The translations under genes and the position numbers were made by a program. Of a stretch of DNA of 64,000 nt, positions 25,453 through 33,869 are shown piece by piece. Position 1 is the stretch's first letter, and every line of letters starts with the position of its first letter. The notes beneath the pieces are model-generated. The model made no database searches and was not told where the DNA came from. It was given only the letters and a program-made list of their open reading frames with translations. Origin of the DNA: an uncultured Clostridium sp. Lineage in GTDB: Bacteria; Bacillota; Clostridia; Lachnospirales; Lachnospiraceae. The stretch lies in NCBI GenBank assembly GCA_946498245.1, contig CAMMNN010000011.1:1-64000 (forward strand), given 5' to 3'.

Positions 25453-26773
25453 CGGAAAGCTGCTGACTGCAGAGGATCTAAAGGAAGAACAAGAATACCT
25501 GGGGGCGAAACGGCGAATGCTGAGCCGGTATTTTTTCGGTGCGGGGATCGCAGCGGGGCTGGAGGTAATACCGGCAGATGATTACAGCATTTCCGTTGAA
25601 AAGGGAATGGCTTTGGACGCTTCCGGAAGAGAGATTACAGTGGAAAGTCCGGTAATTGTCAGGCTATCGGAGCTGGACGGCTTTGAGGAAGCGGCGGAAG
25701 AAGAGGGGCTGGAAAGTATGTACCTCTGTATCGAATACCGGGAAGAAGCCATAGAGCCTGTCCACAACCTGGGAGCGGCGGCAGATTCCAAGGGAAACGG
25801 AATGGAGTACAATAAAATCTCTGAAGGGTACCGGCTGTATGTAACAGACGACGAGCCGGCTGTCATGGAGCTGCCTGTGACAGACGGGAAGGAAGAGGAC
25901 TGGAACGGGAAGCGGCCGGATCAGATAGAAAGAGGGCTGTTTCAAAAAGGCGTTTATTTGGCGCGGATTGAGCTGGTGAAAGCGGATCCTTTTTATATGA
26001 TTGACGGCGTGGATTTTAGCTGCCGTACTTATTTGGGCTGCCAGCCTCTTTTTAAGGAAGCCATAAAAGCCCTGGGGGACAGGGCGGTCCGGATAGAAGA
26101 ACGGCTGCAGCGGGTAGAGGAAGCCCCGTGGAGAAAAAGGCAGGCTGAGAGAGAACAGGGGATTTTAGCGGAACCGGAGGAAACCAGCCCTCTTTTATGG
26201 CAGATGTCAGAGGGCCAGGTAATGATTTCCGTGAAAGGGGGAAAACGGGAACAATGCTTTTTTTCCGGCGAGATTCCTCACGGACTGGGCCTGGGAAATG
26301 TGCAGATCCACACCAGGCTTCTCTGGGGAGACTGCCTGTACAGCGGCGCAGAGGATATTTTTCTGGAAGAGCAGGTGCCTGCGGCTGTAGGGGTCAAAGT
26401 CAACCGCAGCAAAGGAACCTTTGAAATCGGCCTGCGCCTTTTGGAAGACGCAGAGACGCCGGAAATACAGGTGGGGTGGACTGCAATGAGAAACAGGCGG
26501 CGCAATGAAGTGGAGGAAGGAGAAAAAAGGCTGTTTATAAAACCCTCCATGGTAAATATGAAAGTTTTGGAAACCTTTGAGCTGGGAGCCGTCTGCCTAA
26601 ATGTGGGAAAAGGGGAACATCTGGAATGGAAGGTTTTGACTCCGGAAGGAGGTTCCGTAGATGAAAACGGACTGTACCGCAGTCCGGCGCGGGCCGGGGT
26701 GTATCAGGTGGGAGTCTGCCTGCAAGATAATCCTCAGGTAAAGGCGTCTGTGTTTATTGTAGTAAGAAATTGA
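25406..26773 (+). CDS. uncharacterised CIS baseplate-associated protein
   Basis: A 455-residue protein. The N-terminus RNRYFNGKLLTAEDLKEEQE followed by RRMLSRYFFGAGIAAGLEV looks like a conserved baseplate-cluster motif that I associate with CIS loci but cannot name. The middle is beta-rich. The C-terminal 80 residues (GVYQVGVCLQDNPQVKASVF) look like an Ig-like domain. GAGGAGG precedes the ATG, so the 47-bp overlap with the gpI-like gene is real. It could occupy the place of a fibre or receptor-binding component; no fibre repeats are seen. Confidence 0.7.
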   Translation: MEKIHWTPFIRNRYFNGKLLTAEDLKEEQEYLGAKRRMLSRYFFGAGIAAGLEVIPADDYSISVEKGMALDASGREITVESPVIVRLSELDGFEEAAEEEGLESMYLCIEYREEAIEPVHNLGAAADSKGNGMEYNKISEGYRLYVTDDEPAVMELPVTDGKEEDWNGKRPDQIERGLFQKGVYLARIELVKADPFYMIDGVDFSCRTYLGCQPLFKEAIKALGDRAVRIEERLQRVEEAPWRKRQAEREQGILAEPEETSPLLWQMSEGQVMISVKGGKREQCFFSGEIPHGLGLGNVQIHTRLLWGDCLYSGAEDIFLEEQVPAAVGVKVNRSKGTFEIGLRLLEDAETPEIQVGWTAMRNRRRNEVEEGEKRLFIKPSMVNMKVLETFELGAVCLNVGKGEHLEWKVLTPEGGSVDENGLYRSPARAGVYQVGVCLQDNPQVKASVFIVVRN

Positions 26774-26792
26774 AAGCCAGGAGGAACGACAG

Positions 26793-28577
26793 GTGGTAAT
26801 CCAAAGCGCGGCGCGAAGCTATGAAATTATCCGGACGTGGGAAGGCAAAAAGGAATGGGCGGACTGGAGCAGTGCAAAAGCAGAAGGAAAGGAATACGCC
26901 CTGATCCGGGTAAAAGGCGAAGAAGAGATTCGCCGCCTGATTCCGCTTCTGTCAGAGATAGAAAATAGCGGCTCTGCAGAAGAATTAAAGGAGTACTTTG
27001 CAGACGGGGAAGCTTTGGTAGCCGTATTTGCGGCAAAAAAAGGGAAGACTTTTAAGGAATGGGTACAGGGAGGAGAGACAGGCAGGGAGCCTGACAGCCT
27101 GACCCGTTTTCTTCTGGGGCAGAAGATTATGGAAAGCTTGATTTTAAGAGACTTTCCGGATTTTTTGCTGCTGCAGGCGGCGTCTTTAGAGCATATTGGG
27201 GTAGACGAAAAGGGAGAACCCTTTTTTCTGTTTTCTCCTGAGGAATGGGAAGTATCTCCTGAAGATCCTGGCCGGCTCCTGACGGAGCGGCTGAAAGGTA
27301 TGGCGGCTTTTTTATTGCAGGAAGAGAGGGAAAGGGGACTCTACCCGGAACTAAAGGATTTGCTGCCTGATGAAAAAGGGGAGAAGGAAGAGGCGGATCA
27401 GACAAAAAGCTGTCAGGAAATTCTTCTTGGATATTATGAGAAGTATATGGCTTTTCTGCCTGTTCTTATGGAAAACCGGACTTTGCAGGAGACGCCGGAA
27501 CCATCGGAACCGGAGCCAAAGAAACCCGCTTTTTTCCAAACGCTGATTTTTAATAAAAAGTTCTGGAAAATTTTGGGGAAATTGACGGCGGCAGTCCTTC
27601 TTCTTTTTCTCCTATACCGGTTTCTCCCTCCTCTGTGGGAAAAGGTGATATTTCCCTACCTGGAATCCCGTTATCTGGTAAAGACCATGGCGGAAGAGGG
27701 GAAGGAAAGGGAAAATTATACGGGAGAGGTCCGCTTGACAGATGGAGAAGGACAGATGATCTGGAGAGGGCGTTTGGAAAACGGCAGAAGGGAAGGCTAT
27801 GGTACAGAATATGATTCTTCCGGACAAATCCTGTATGAAGGAACCTATGAAAAGAATAAGCGCAGCGGACAGGGGATTCTCTATGAGAAAGACGGGAATA
27901 TCCGCTATATGGGAGGGTTTCTCATGGGAAGGTATGACGGGGAAGGAAAACTGTATCAGGACGGCAAACTGATTTATAGCGGCGGCTTCAGCCTTGGTGA
28001 TATGTCCGGAGAAGGAGAGGGGATCCTTTACGACTCAAACGGCCGGATAGCTTATGAGGGAGGACTGAAAAGCGGAAAGCGCCAGGGGAAGGGCACGGCC
28101 TACGAAAACGGCCAGTTGATTTATGAAGGAGATTTTAACAATGATAAGTATGAGGGGGAAGGCAGGCTGTATTCCCCCAATACCGGGGGACTGATTTATG
28201 AGGGCGGCTTTCAGAAAGGGTGGCTTTCCGGGGAAGGCTGCCTGTATGAGCCGGCCACAGGCTACCTTTTGTATGAAGGCGGTTTCCGGCAGGGCGAATT
28301 TGACGGTGAAGGCCGGGAATACGATATGGAAAGCAATTTGATGTATGAAGGAAACTTCCGCCTGGGCGTTTACCATGGACGGGGAACTTATTACGATACG
28401 GAAACGGGGCAGGTGCTCTTGGACGGGGAGTTTAAAAACGGCGTTTTTGTGATGCCGGCAGAGCTTTTAGGAGAAAATCAATGGAATGTGGCCACAGAGG
28501 CCCAGGCAAGGTATATGGAAGAAAAGATCCCGGAGGAAATCCTGGGCCGGGAAATCGATGACAGAAAATACCAGTAA
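26793..28577 (+). CDS. membrane protein with pseudokinase-like N-domain and C-terminal MORN repeats
   Basis: A 594-residue protein starting at GTG with GGAGG 8 nt upstream. Residues 1-250 are cytosolic; ILRDFPDFLLLQAASLEHIG followed by VDEKGEPFFLFS is laid out like a kinase catalytic loop but lacks the HRD and DFG residues, so a pseudokinase is suggested. One membrane segment lies near 266-282 (LTAAVLLLFLLYRFLPP). Residues 310-555 hold about ten MORN-type repeats of the form Y-E-G-x-F-x-x-G-x-x-x-G-x-G-x-x-Y. The layout resembles the EssB/YukC plan of type VII secretion plus MORN repeats, but homology is not shown. It sits among CIS structural genes and may anchor the particle to the membrane. 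Confidence 0.75.
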   Translation: MVIQSAARSYEIIRTWEGKKEWADWSSAKAEGKEYALIRVKGEEEIRRLIPLLSEIENSGSAEELKEYFADGEALVAVFAAKKGKTFKEWVQGGETGREPDSLTRFLLGQKIMESLILRDFPDFLLLQAASLEHIGVDEKGEPFFLFSPEEWEVSPEDPGRLLTERLKGMAAFLLQEERERGLYPELKDLLPDEKGEKEEADQTKSCQEILLGYYEKYMAFLPVLMENRTLQETPEPSEPEPKKPAFFQTLIFNKKFWKILGKLTAAVLLLFLLYRFLPPLWEKVIFPYLESRYLVKTMAEEGKERENYTGEVRLTDGEGQMIWRGRLENGRREGYGTEYDSSGQILYEGTYEKNKRSGQGILYEKDGNIRYMGGFLMGRYDGEGKLYQDGKLIYSGGFSLGDMSGEGEGILYDSNGRIAYEGGLKSGKRQGKGTAYENGQLIYEGDFNNDKYEGEGRLYSPNTGGLIYEGGFQKGWLSGEGCLYEPATGYLLYEGGFRQGEFDGEGREYDMESNLMYEGNFRLGVYHGRGTYYDTETGQVLLDGEFKNGVFVMPAELLGENQWNVATEAQARYMEEKIPEEILGREIDDRKYQ

Positions 28578-28597
28578 TGGATCCGGAGGAAACGAGA

Positions 28598-29242
28598 ATG
28601 AGAGAGATGGTATTGCCCTGGTGGACGAAAAAGAAAGAAGAGCGCCGAACAATCCAGGTAAAGCAGGACGATTCGGCTGTATATTCCATCAGCAGCGCCC
28701 TGGTAAAGCTGCTGCGTCAGGGGCTGGTGCCGGATTTCGTCCATGATCGGGGGGAGATTCAGTTGTGCAGCCCCAGAGAGCCGGGAAACGCTGTTGTAGG
28801 AATATATCTTTATGATATAGAAGAAAACCGGGAAAATCAAATCAGCGGAATGATTGGAGCAGGCGACAGTCTGTACTATCCGCCGGCAGTATTGAGGTTG
28901 CATTTCATGGTTACGGCTTATTTCCAAGGGGATTTACGGTATCGGAGCGAAGAAGAACAGCGGATTTTAGGACGGGTCCTGCAGATTTTCCACGACAATC
29001 CCATTTTAGAAAGCGACGGGAAGGGAAGGATTTTTCAGGGGCAGTCCCGGCAAATGGCCCTGGAATATGAAAACATTAACATGGAAGAAAAAAACCGGAT
29101 CTGGTCTTACCTGGGGACGCCGGGGCAGCTCTCTTTGTATTACAGTGTTTATCCGGTGATTTTGGAATCGCTGATCAGACAGCCTGTTACAAAGGTGGAG
29201 GAAGTTTTGGTTCAGACCAGACAGGAAGGAGGCAGGAGATGA
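28598..29242 (+). CDS. DUF4255 (Pvc16/Afp16-type) tube or sheath terminator
   Basis: A 214-residue protein with a DUF4255 core: YSISSALVKLLRQGL, VGIYLYDIEENRE, YYPPAVLRLHFMVTAYFQ, and a C-terminal YLGTPGQLSLYYSVYPVILE. In Afp and PVC the homolog caps the distal end of tube and sheath. The start at 28598 is chosen because GGAGG is 8 nt upstream; an ATG at 28577 that overlaps the previous stop has no such site. A basic stretch TKKKEERRT occurs near the N-terminus. It overlaps the PAAR-like gene by 4 bp. Confidence 0.88.
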   Translation: MREMVLPWWTKKKEERRTIQVKQDDSAVYSISSALVKLLRQGLVPDFVHDRGEIQLCSPREPGNAVVGIYLYDIEENRENQISGMIGAGDSLYYPPAVLRLHFMVTAYFQGDLRYRSEEEQRILGRVLQIFHDNPILESDGKGRIFQGQSRQMALEYENINMEEKNRIWSYLGTPGQLSLYYSVYPVILESLIRQPVTKVEEVLVQTRQEGGRR

Positions 29243-29628
29243 AACTTTACGTGTTCGGAGGGGCCGTTTTAACCTGCAGCTTTGGAATGGCTCCCGCCGT
29301 CTTAAATGTCCTGCCGGTTTCCAGGGTAGTTTCCGGAACGCCTCAGGCATCTGTGGCGGATACGGTTCCGTTGGTAAATATTCCTTCTTTCGGACTGTGC
29401 AGGTGCCCGTCAAACCCTGCAGTGGCGGCGGCTACGGCGGCAGCTCTGGGGGTACTGACTCCCGCTCCCTGTATTCCCGTACCTGCCGGAGTCTGGACGC
29501 CGGGGAATCCAAAAGTACTGACAGGGGGCAAACCGGCTCTGACAGCTGACAGCAGGCTCATGTGCATATATGGCGGGACAGTTCAGATCGGGAATCCTGG
29601 GACAACGGCAGTGTCGGCCAGGGAATAA
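29239..29628 (+). CDS. PAAR-like spike tip protein (DUF4280-type)
   Basis: A 129-residue, cysteine-bearing protein resembling DUF4280 PAAR-like proteins. Its features are LTCSFGMAPAVLNVLP near the start, FGLCRCPSNPAVAAATAAAL, TPAPCIPVPAGVWTPGNPKV, and LTADSRLMCIYGGTVQIGNPG at the end. Six cysteines could bind a structural metal as in PAAR tips. It is likely the sharp tip on the gp5-like spike although encoded about 8 kb downstream. It overlaps the DUF4255 gene by 4 bp (ATGA). A ribosome site, GGCAGGAG, directly precedes it. Confidence 0.85.
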   Translation: MKLYVFGGAVLTCSFGMAPAVLNVLPVSRVVSGTPQASVADTVPLVNIPSFGLCRCPSNPAVAAATAAALGVLTPAPCIPVPAGVWTPGNPKVLTGGKPALTADSRLMCIYGGTVQIGNPGTTAVSARE

Positions 29629-29656
29629 GGAGGAAAAAGGCGGGAGGACGGAGCGA

Positions 29657-32362
29657 ATGGGGAAGAAAAAATGGGCTGGGATTATTCTGGTAATTATTTT
29701 TTTATCTGCCGCTTTTGGGGCCTGGTACGGTTTCCGGGCCGGAAAGTACCGGCTGACTGGCGTGAGTCAGGCACGGTATCAAAATGGGATCCTATACCTG
29801 ACGGACAATGGGGGAGAAAACTATGATCTCTTTCAGCTAAATGAAAAGGGAGAGATTCTGTCCTCTCTCAGTCTGCCGAAGCTTCAGGGAAACTGGCGGT
29901 GGGAGTACCGGCTTTTGACAACAGATGAAACGGGGCAGGAGTACGTATACGGAACCGGTCATTCTATGACAACGGCGGAGGCGGTTTCCATGGTTTATTG
30001 GTGGGATACCAAACAGGAAAAACTGGTTCCCTTTTGGGAAGTGCCGTCAGGAGCGCGGATTTCTACTATCCAGGTACAGGAGGGGCGGCTTTACTATGCC
30101 TCCGCTGATTCTGAGGGAAAGGCTGCTTTTTACCGCCAGAATCGGGAACAGGAGAGAGAACTCCTGTTTCAGACGGAAACGCCTTACAGAGAAATGGTTC
30201 TTACCTATTACCGCATAGAAGAAAACAGCCCTGTGTGGTCGGATTACAGGGGCCGGATCTTTGCAGAGGGAAGGGAGATGGAGCTATCGGGCAAAGCCTG
30301 GAACCGGGGCCACATTTTTATGGGAAAGGACGGAGTATGGTACACGGATTTTGAGGAAAAGAGTCTGTGGTTTCAGCCCTACGGTTCCCCTCAAAGGATA
30401 CTTCAGATGAAGACGGAAATATTAAAACTGCCGGAGGGATTAGAGGATACGGATCTGTTTCCTTTGGATTATACAGAAGAAGGCATCTGGCTGGCAGGAG
30501 CTGACATAGAAAAAGACAGACGCGTACTGGGAATTATTACTTTGGAAGGGGAATGCATTGCCTTAAAGGACAGTGTGAATTACCCTGTTTCCGTCATGCT
30601 GTGGAGGGGAATCAGAGCTTTTATAGAGACTGCGGCTCTGGCCTTGGCCCTGACAGTGGGAATCTGGTATATTTTTGAGAAAAAGCAGGCCCGTCTGCCC
30701 ATACTGGTAAAGATTTTGCTGTTTTTGATTCCGGCGGCGGCAGTCAGCAGCAGCTTTTTCATAAGAAAAGTGGAAGAAGGCCTGGAAGACAGAATCTTGA
30801 AAATGGAGGAAGAGCTTCTCTATGTCCTGGCGGACCAGGAACTAAGCCGCCAGGATCCAAAGCTCTTTGGAATGTTGGATATATACCGGCTCCCCCATGA
30901 CGCGGCTTATGAGGAATTGTTTCAGCAGACTGATTTTTATGCCATTCCTGAGGAACTATACCAGGAGGATCAAAAACACTACCGGGCCATCGCTTCCCAG
31001 ACCTATCTGTGGTACTTTTTTATGGGCGAAGATGGGCTGCGGTATCTGGACGCCTCTTACCATTATCTGGGAAGCCTGGTGGCTTACGACAGAAATGACA
31101 GCCAGATAAAGGAAATGGAAACGGCTATGAGGGAAAAAAGAGCCGTTCCGTCCCGCTACAATGATCAAAACGGAGACTGGGTGGTGGTGTATGTCCCTAT
31201 TTTTGATGAAACGGGAAAGGCTGTGGGAGTTCTGGAAAGCGGAATGAATATCGGCCTGGTTCTCTACGAAGGGGAGCGGCAGACCCGCAGAGTCGTTTTG
31301 GTTATTGGGACGGTTATGCTGATTTTTCTGGCTATTACGGCGGCTACCCTGCTGCGCTCCCTTTCGCCTCTGAGGGCTTTGGAAAAGGCAGTCAAAGCCA
31401 TGGAACAGGGTGAACTGGGCCAGGAGGTAAAGACAAAAAGGCGGGACGAGATCGGCCATATTGCCCGTTCTTTTAACGCAATGTCCGGCCATCTGGAAAA
31501 ACAGGTAAAGTATATTGAGGAGAGCGCCCGGGGATATGAAAAGTTTGTGCCTCGTCAGGTTTTTGAACTGCTGAACCGTAAGGATATTACCGAGATTCGT
31601 CTGGGAGATCAGGGGGAAAGGGAGGCCGCTGTTTTGACTATGGAAAGCACCGCCTTTGAACGGCTTTCCAGAAACCTTGAGGGAAAGGCCCTGTATGGGC
31701 TGACAAACCGTATGATGGAATTGGCCATTCCGGTAATGATGGAGAGAAAGGGAGTTATCCAGAGCATGGAAGGCGGGCAAATTACGGCCTTTTATATAGA
31801 GGGGGGAGCTCCTGCCCTGTGGAGCAGCGTGGAGATCTGCCGGAAAGCAGAGGGAGAAGAACTTCCGCCGTTTTGCCTGACCATTACCTACGGTCTTTTG
31901 CGGGTGGGAATTGCCGGAAACCAGCAGAGAATGACAGTAGCCGCTATTGCAGATATGATCCCCCTTTCCCAATGGATCGCATCTGTAGGAGAGAAATACG
32001 GGGCTAAAATTTTGATTACAAAGACTGCCGCAGACACCATTTCTGAATTTTCTGAGCGCTTTCACAGCCGCCGTCTGGGCTGCGTTTATCTCAGACATGA
32101 ACAGCGCCTGGAATGGCTTTATGATGTTTACGACGGCGACAGCCGGGAACAGTATGTACTCAAAGAGGAAACAGCCGGGATTTTTTCCAGAGCCGTAAAA
32201 GATTATGAGGCAGGACGGTACTATGAGGCCAGACAGAAATTTGCCTCGGTTCTCAAAAAGAACCGGAAGGATTTGGCGGCCCAGCAATATATTTTCCGGT
32301 GTGATGGGTATTACCGTATGAAGGATACTGAGGAGAGAAAGATTTATTTAGAGGAATATTAA
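29657..32362 (+). CDS. membrane sensor with HAMP and degenerate class III cyclase-like domain
   Basis: A 901-residue protein. A membrane anchor lies at about 6-25, then a 270-residue beta-propeller-like extracytoplasmic region, two membrane segments near 320-370, a second outside loop with a Cache-like character (about 370-540), a membrane segment near 550-570, a HAMP linker (EKAVKAMEQGELGQEVKTKR), a cyclase-fold domain (about 650-830) and a short TPR-like tail. The cyclase domain lacks catalysis: metal Asp positions are replaced (VLTMESTAFE, QSMEGGQITAF) and the Asn/Arg pair is absent (DMIPLSQWI). It is probably a signalling receptor without cyclase activity. The start at 29657 follows GGAGG; it shares one base with the AAA+ gene. 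Confidence 0.8.
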   Translation: MGKKKWAGIILVIIFLSAAFGAWYGFRAGKYRLTGVSQARYQNGILYLTDNGGENYDLFQLNEKGEILSSLSLPKLQGNWRWEYRLLTTDETGQEYVYGTGHSMTTAEAVSMVYWWDTKQEKLVPFWEVPSGARISTIQVQEGRLYYASADSEGKAAFYRQNREQERELLFQTETPYREMVLTYYRIEENSPVWSDYRGRIFAEGREMELSGKAWNRGHIFMGKDGVWYTDFEEKSLWFQPYGSPQRILQMKTEILKLPEGLEDTDLFPLDYTEEGIWLAGADIEKDRRVLGIITLEGECIALKDSVNYPVSVMLWRGIRAFIETAALALALTVGIWYIFEKKQARLPILVKILLFLIPAAAVSSSFFIRKVEEGLEDRILKMEEELLYVLADQELSRQDPKLFGMLDIYRLPHDAAYEELFQQTDFYAIPEELYQEDQKHYRAIASQTYLWYFFMGEDGLRYLDASYHYLGSLVAYDRNDSQIKEMETAMREKRAVPSRYNDQNGDWVVVYVPIFDETGKAVGVLESGMNIGLVLYEGERQTRRVVLVIGTVMLIFLAITAATLLRSLSPLRALEKAVKAMEQGELGQEVKTKRRDEIGHIARSFNAMSGHLEKQVKYIEESARGYEKFVPRQVFELLNRKDITEIRLGDQGEREAAVLTMESTAFERLSRNLEGKALYGLTNRMMELAIPVMMERKGVIQSMEGGQITAFYIEGGAPALWSSVEICRKAEGEELPPFCLTITYGLLRVGIAGNQQRMTVAAIADMIPLSQWIASVGEKYGAKILITKTAADTISEFSERFHSRRLGCVYLRHEQRLEWLYDVYDGDSREQYVLKEETAGIFSRAVKDYEAGRYYEARQKFASVLKKNRKDLAAQQYIFRCDGYYRMKDTEERKIYLEEY

Positions 32363-33852
32363 TGGAATACGAGGCTTTTTTTCAAAAGGGATTGGAAGGA
32401 ACCCCATACAAAGATGATGAAGAGGCAGTGGAGGAAGCCCTGGCTCTGGTAGACTTCTTTCTGAATGCGGTCTTTGAAGGAAGAGACATACGGGGAGAGC
32501 GTCTGGAAATGCGGGGCGTGGTAGTTACGCCTCAGGAATGTGAGGCAGCCCTAAAAGAGCGGATGGATTGGCATTTGAAGGAAAGCCGGAAAGAGGAAAA
32601 AGAACGGGAGGAGCGGGAAAAACTGAAAGCCGGCTTTGGGCGGATCATGAACCGGGGTAGTGCGGGGGGAGAAACCCGTTTGTGGAAGCTATTAAAAACT
32701 TATTCCTTAACTCCTCTGGAAATATGGAGCTTTCTTTTGGCCATGGCCCTGGAGTTTGACCGGAAATATGAGAGAATATACGGTTATATCCAGGACAATG
32801 TAGGGGCGAAACGGCCGACGCTGGGGCTTTCCCTGTCTCTTTTTGGCCTTATGTGTCCGAAAGAGGAACGGAGCCGCCTGTGGCTGGAAACCAGCAGCCT
32901 TCTTTGGGAAAACCTTCTGGAAAAAACGGAACCGGGAGAAGGAGAATCCAGCCTTTCCCGGCCGCTGGCCCTGCAGGGCTGGGTAATAAGGTGGCTGAGA
33001 GGAGAGGAAAACCGGATCCGGAAAGCAGGGGAAACCGGCCTTTCCCCCTGGGCGGTTCCTGTAAAATTAGTTTATGAGTGGGAAGATTTGGTGCTGGAAG
33101 ACGTGTCGGAAAAACTGCTGCGCCAGGTCTGCGCCCAGGTTCAATACCGGGAACAGGTAATGGAAACATGGGGATTCGGAAAAAAATCTCCTTACGGAAA
33201 TGGCATATCCGCTCTGTTTTACGGAGCTCCGGGGACCGGAAAAACCATGGCAGCCCAGGTAATGGCCCGCCATCTGGGTATGGAACTGTACCGGGTAGAC
33301 ACCTCATGTCTGGTGAGCAAATATATCGGAGAAACAGAAAAAAATATTTCCGATCTGTTTAAAAAAGCGGAAAAGAAGCAGGCGATCCTGTTTTTCGATG
33401 AAGCAGACGGCCTGTTTTCCAAACGTTCTGAGGTAAAAAGTTCCAATGACCGCTACGCTAATATGGAAACAGGTTTTTTGCTGCAGAAGTTTGAAGACTA
33501 CCAGGGAGTATCTATTTTAGCCGCCAATTTCGCCAACAATATGGACGACGCTTTTAAGCGGCGCCTGGGTTTCCTGATTCCATTTGTTTTCCCATCTTCC
33601 GGCCAGAGGGAACGCCTGTGGAAAAATATGTTTCCGGCTGAGGCAAAACTGGAAGAGGCGCTGGATTACGCCGGTTTTGCACAGAAAATGGAACTGTCCG
33701 GAAGCGCTATCCGGGAGATCTCCCTGGGTGCGGCCTATGTGGCCGCCTCAAAGGGAAGGGGAATCCGCAATGAAGACGTTTATGAAGCTGCGGCGTCCCA
33801 TTATCTCAAATACGGGAAACACTGGAATAAAGACCAGCAGGAAGAATCGTAG
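32362..33852 (+). CDS. AAA+ ATPase of the CIS (Afp15-type)
   Basis: A 496-residue ATPase. Residues 1-270 form a helical N-domain with a charged segment (KEEKEREEREK). The AAA+ core has Walker A GAPGTGKT (288-295), Walker B ILFFDEAD (342-349), and an arginine-finger-like NNMDDAFKRR. It resembles the Afp15/Pvc15 ATPase, present in all known eCIS and thought to act in assembly or disassembly; its exact role is not settled. The start overlaps the previous stop by one base (TAATG). It is the last gene of the operon. Confidence 0.9.
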   Translation: MEYEAFFQKGLEGTPYKDDEEAVEEALALVDFFLNAVFEGRDIRGERLEMRGVVVTPQECEAALKERMDWHLKESRKEEKEREEREKLKAGFGRIMNRGSAGGETRLWKLLKTYSLTPLEIWSFLLAMALEFDRKYERIYGYIQDNVGAKRPTLGLSLSLFGLMCPKEERSRLWLETSSLLWENLLEKTEPGEGESSLSRPLALQGWVIRWLRGEENRIRKAGETGLSPWAVPVKLVYEWEDLVLEDVSEKLLRQVCAQVQYREQVMETWGFGKKSPYGNGISALFYGAPGTGKTMAAQVMARHLGMELYRVDTSCLVSKYIGETEKNISDLFKKAEKKQAILFFDEADGLFSKRSEVKSSNDRYANMETGFLLQKFEDYQGVSILAANFANNMDDAFKRRLGFLIPFVFPSSGQRERLWKNMFPAEAKLEEALDYAGFAQKMELSGSAIREISLGAAYVAASKGRGIRNEDVYEAAASHYLKYGKHWNKDQQEES

Positions 33853-33869
33853 CCGGACTACGGTTCTTC
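33841..33869. terminator. hairpin spanning the stops of the convergent AAA+ and Spo0A-C-like genes
   Basis: GAAGAATCGTAG (33841-33852) and CTACGGTTCTTC (33858-33869) form a 12-bp stem with one T-G pair and a CCGGA loop. Each arm is the last four codons, including the stop, of one of the two convergent genes. There is no strong U-tract, but the position suggests a bidirectional transcript end. Confidence 0.5.

Noticed and set aside
30956-32287. 443-codon minus-strand frame inside the cyclase-like gene
   Set aside because: A shadow of the plus-strand gene, which shows HAMP and cyclase-fold features and fits the operon; the minus frame has no recognisable domain.
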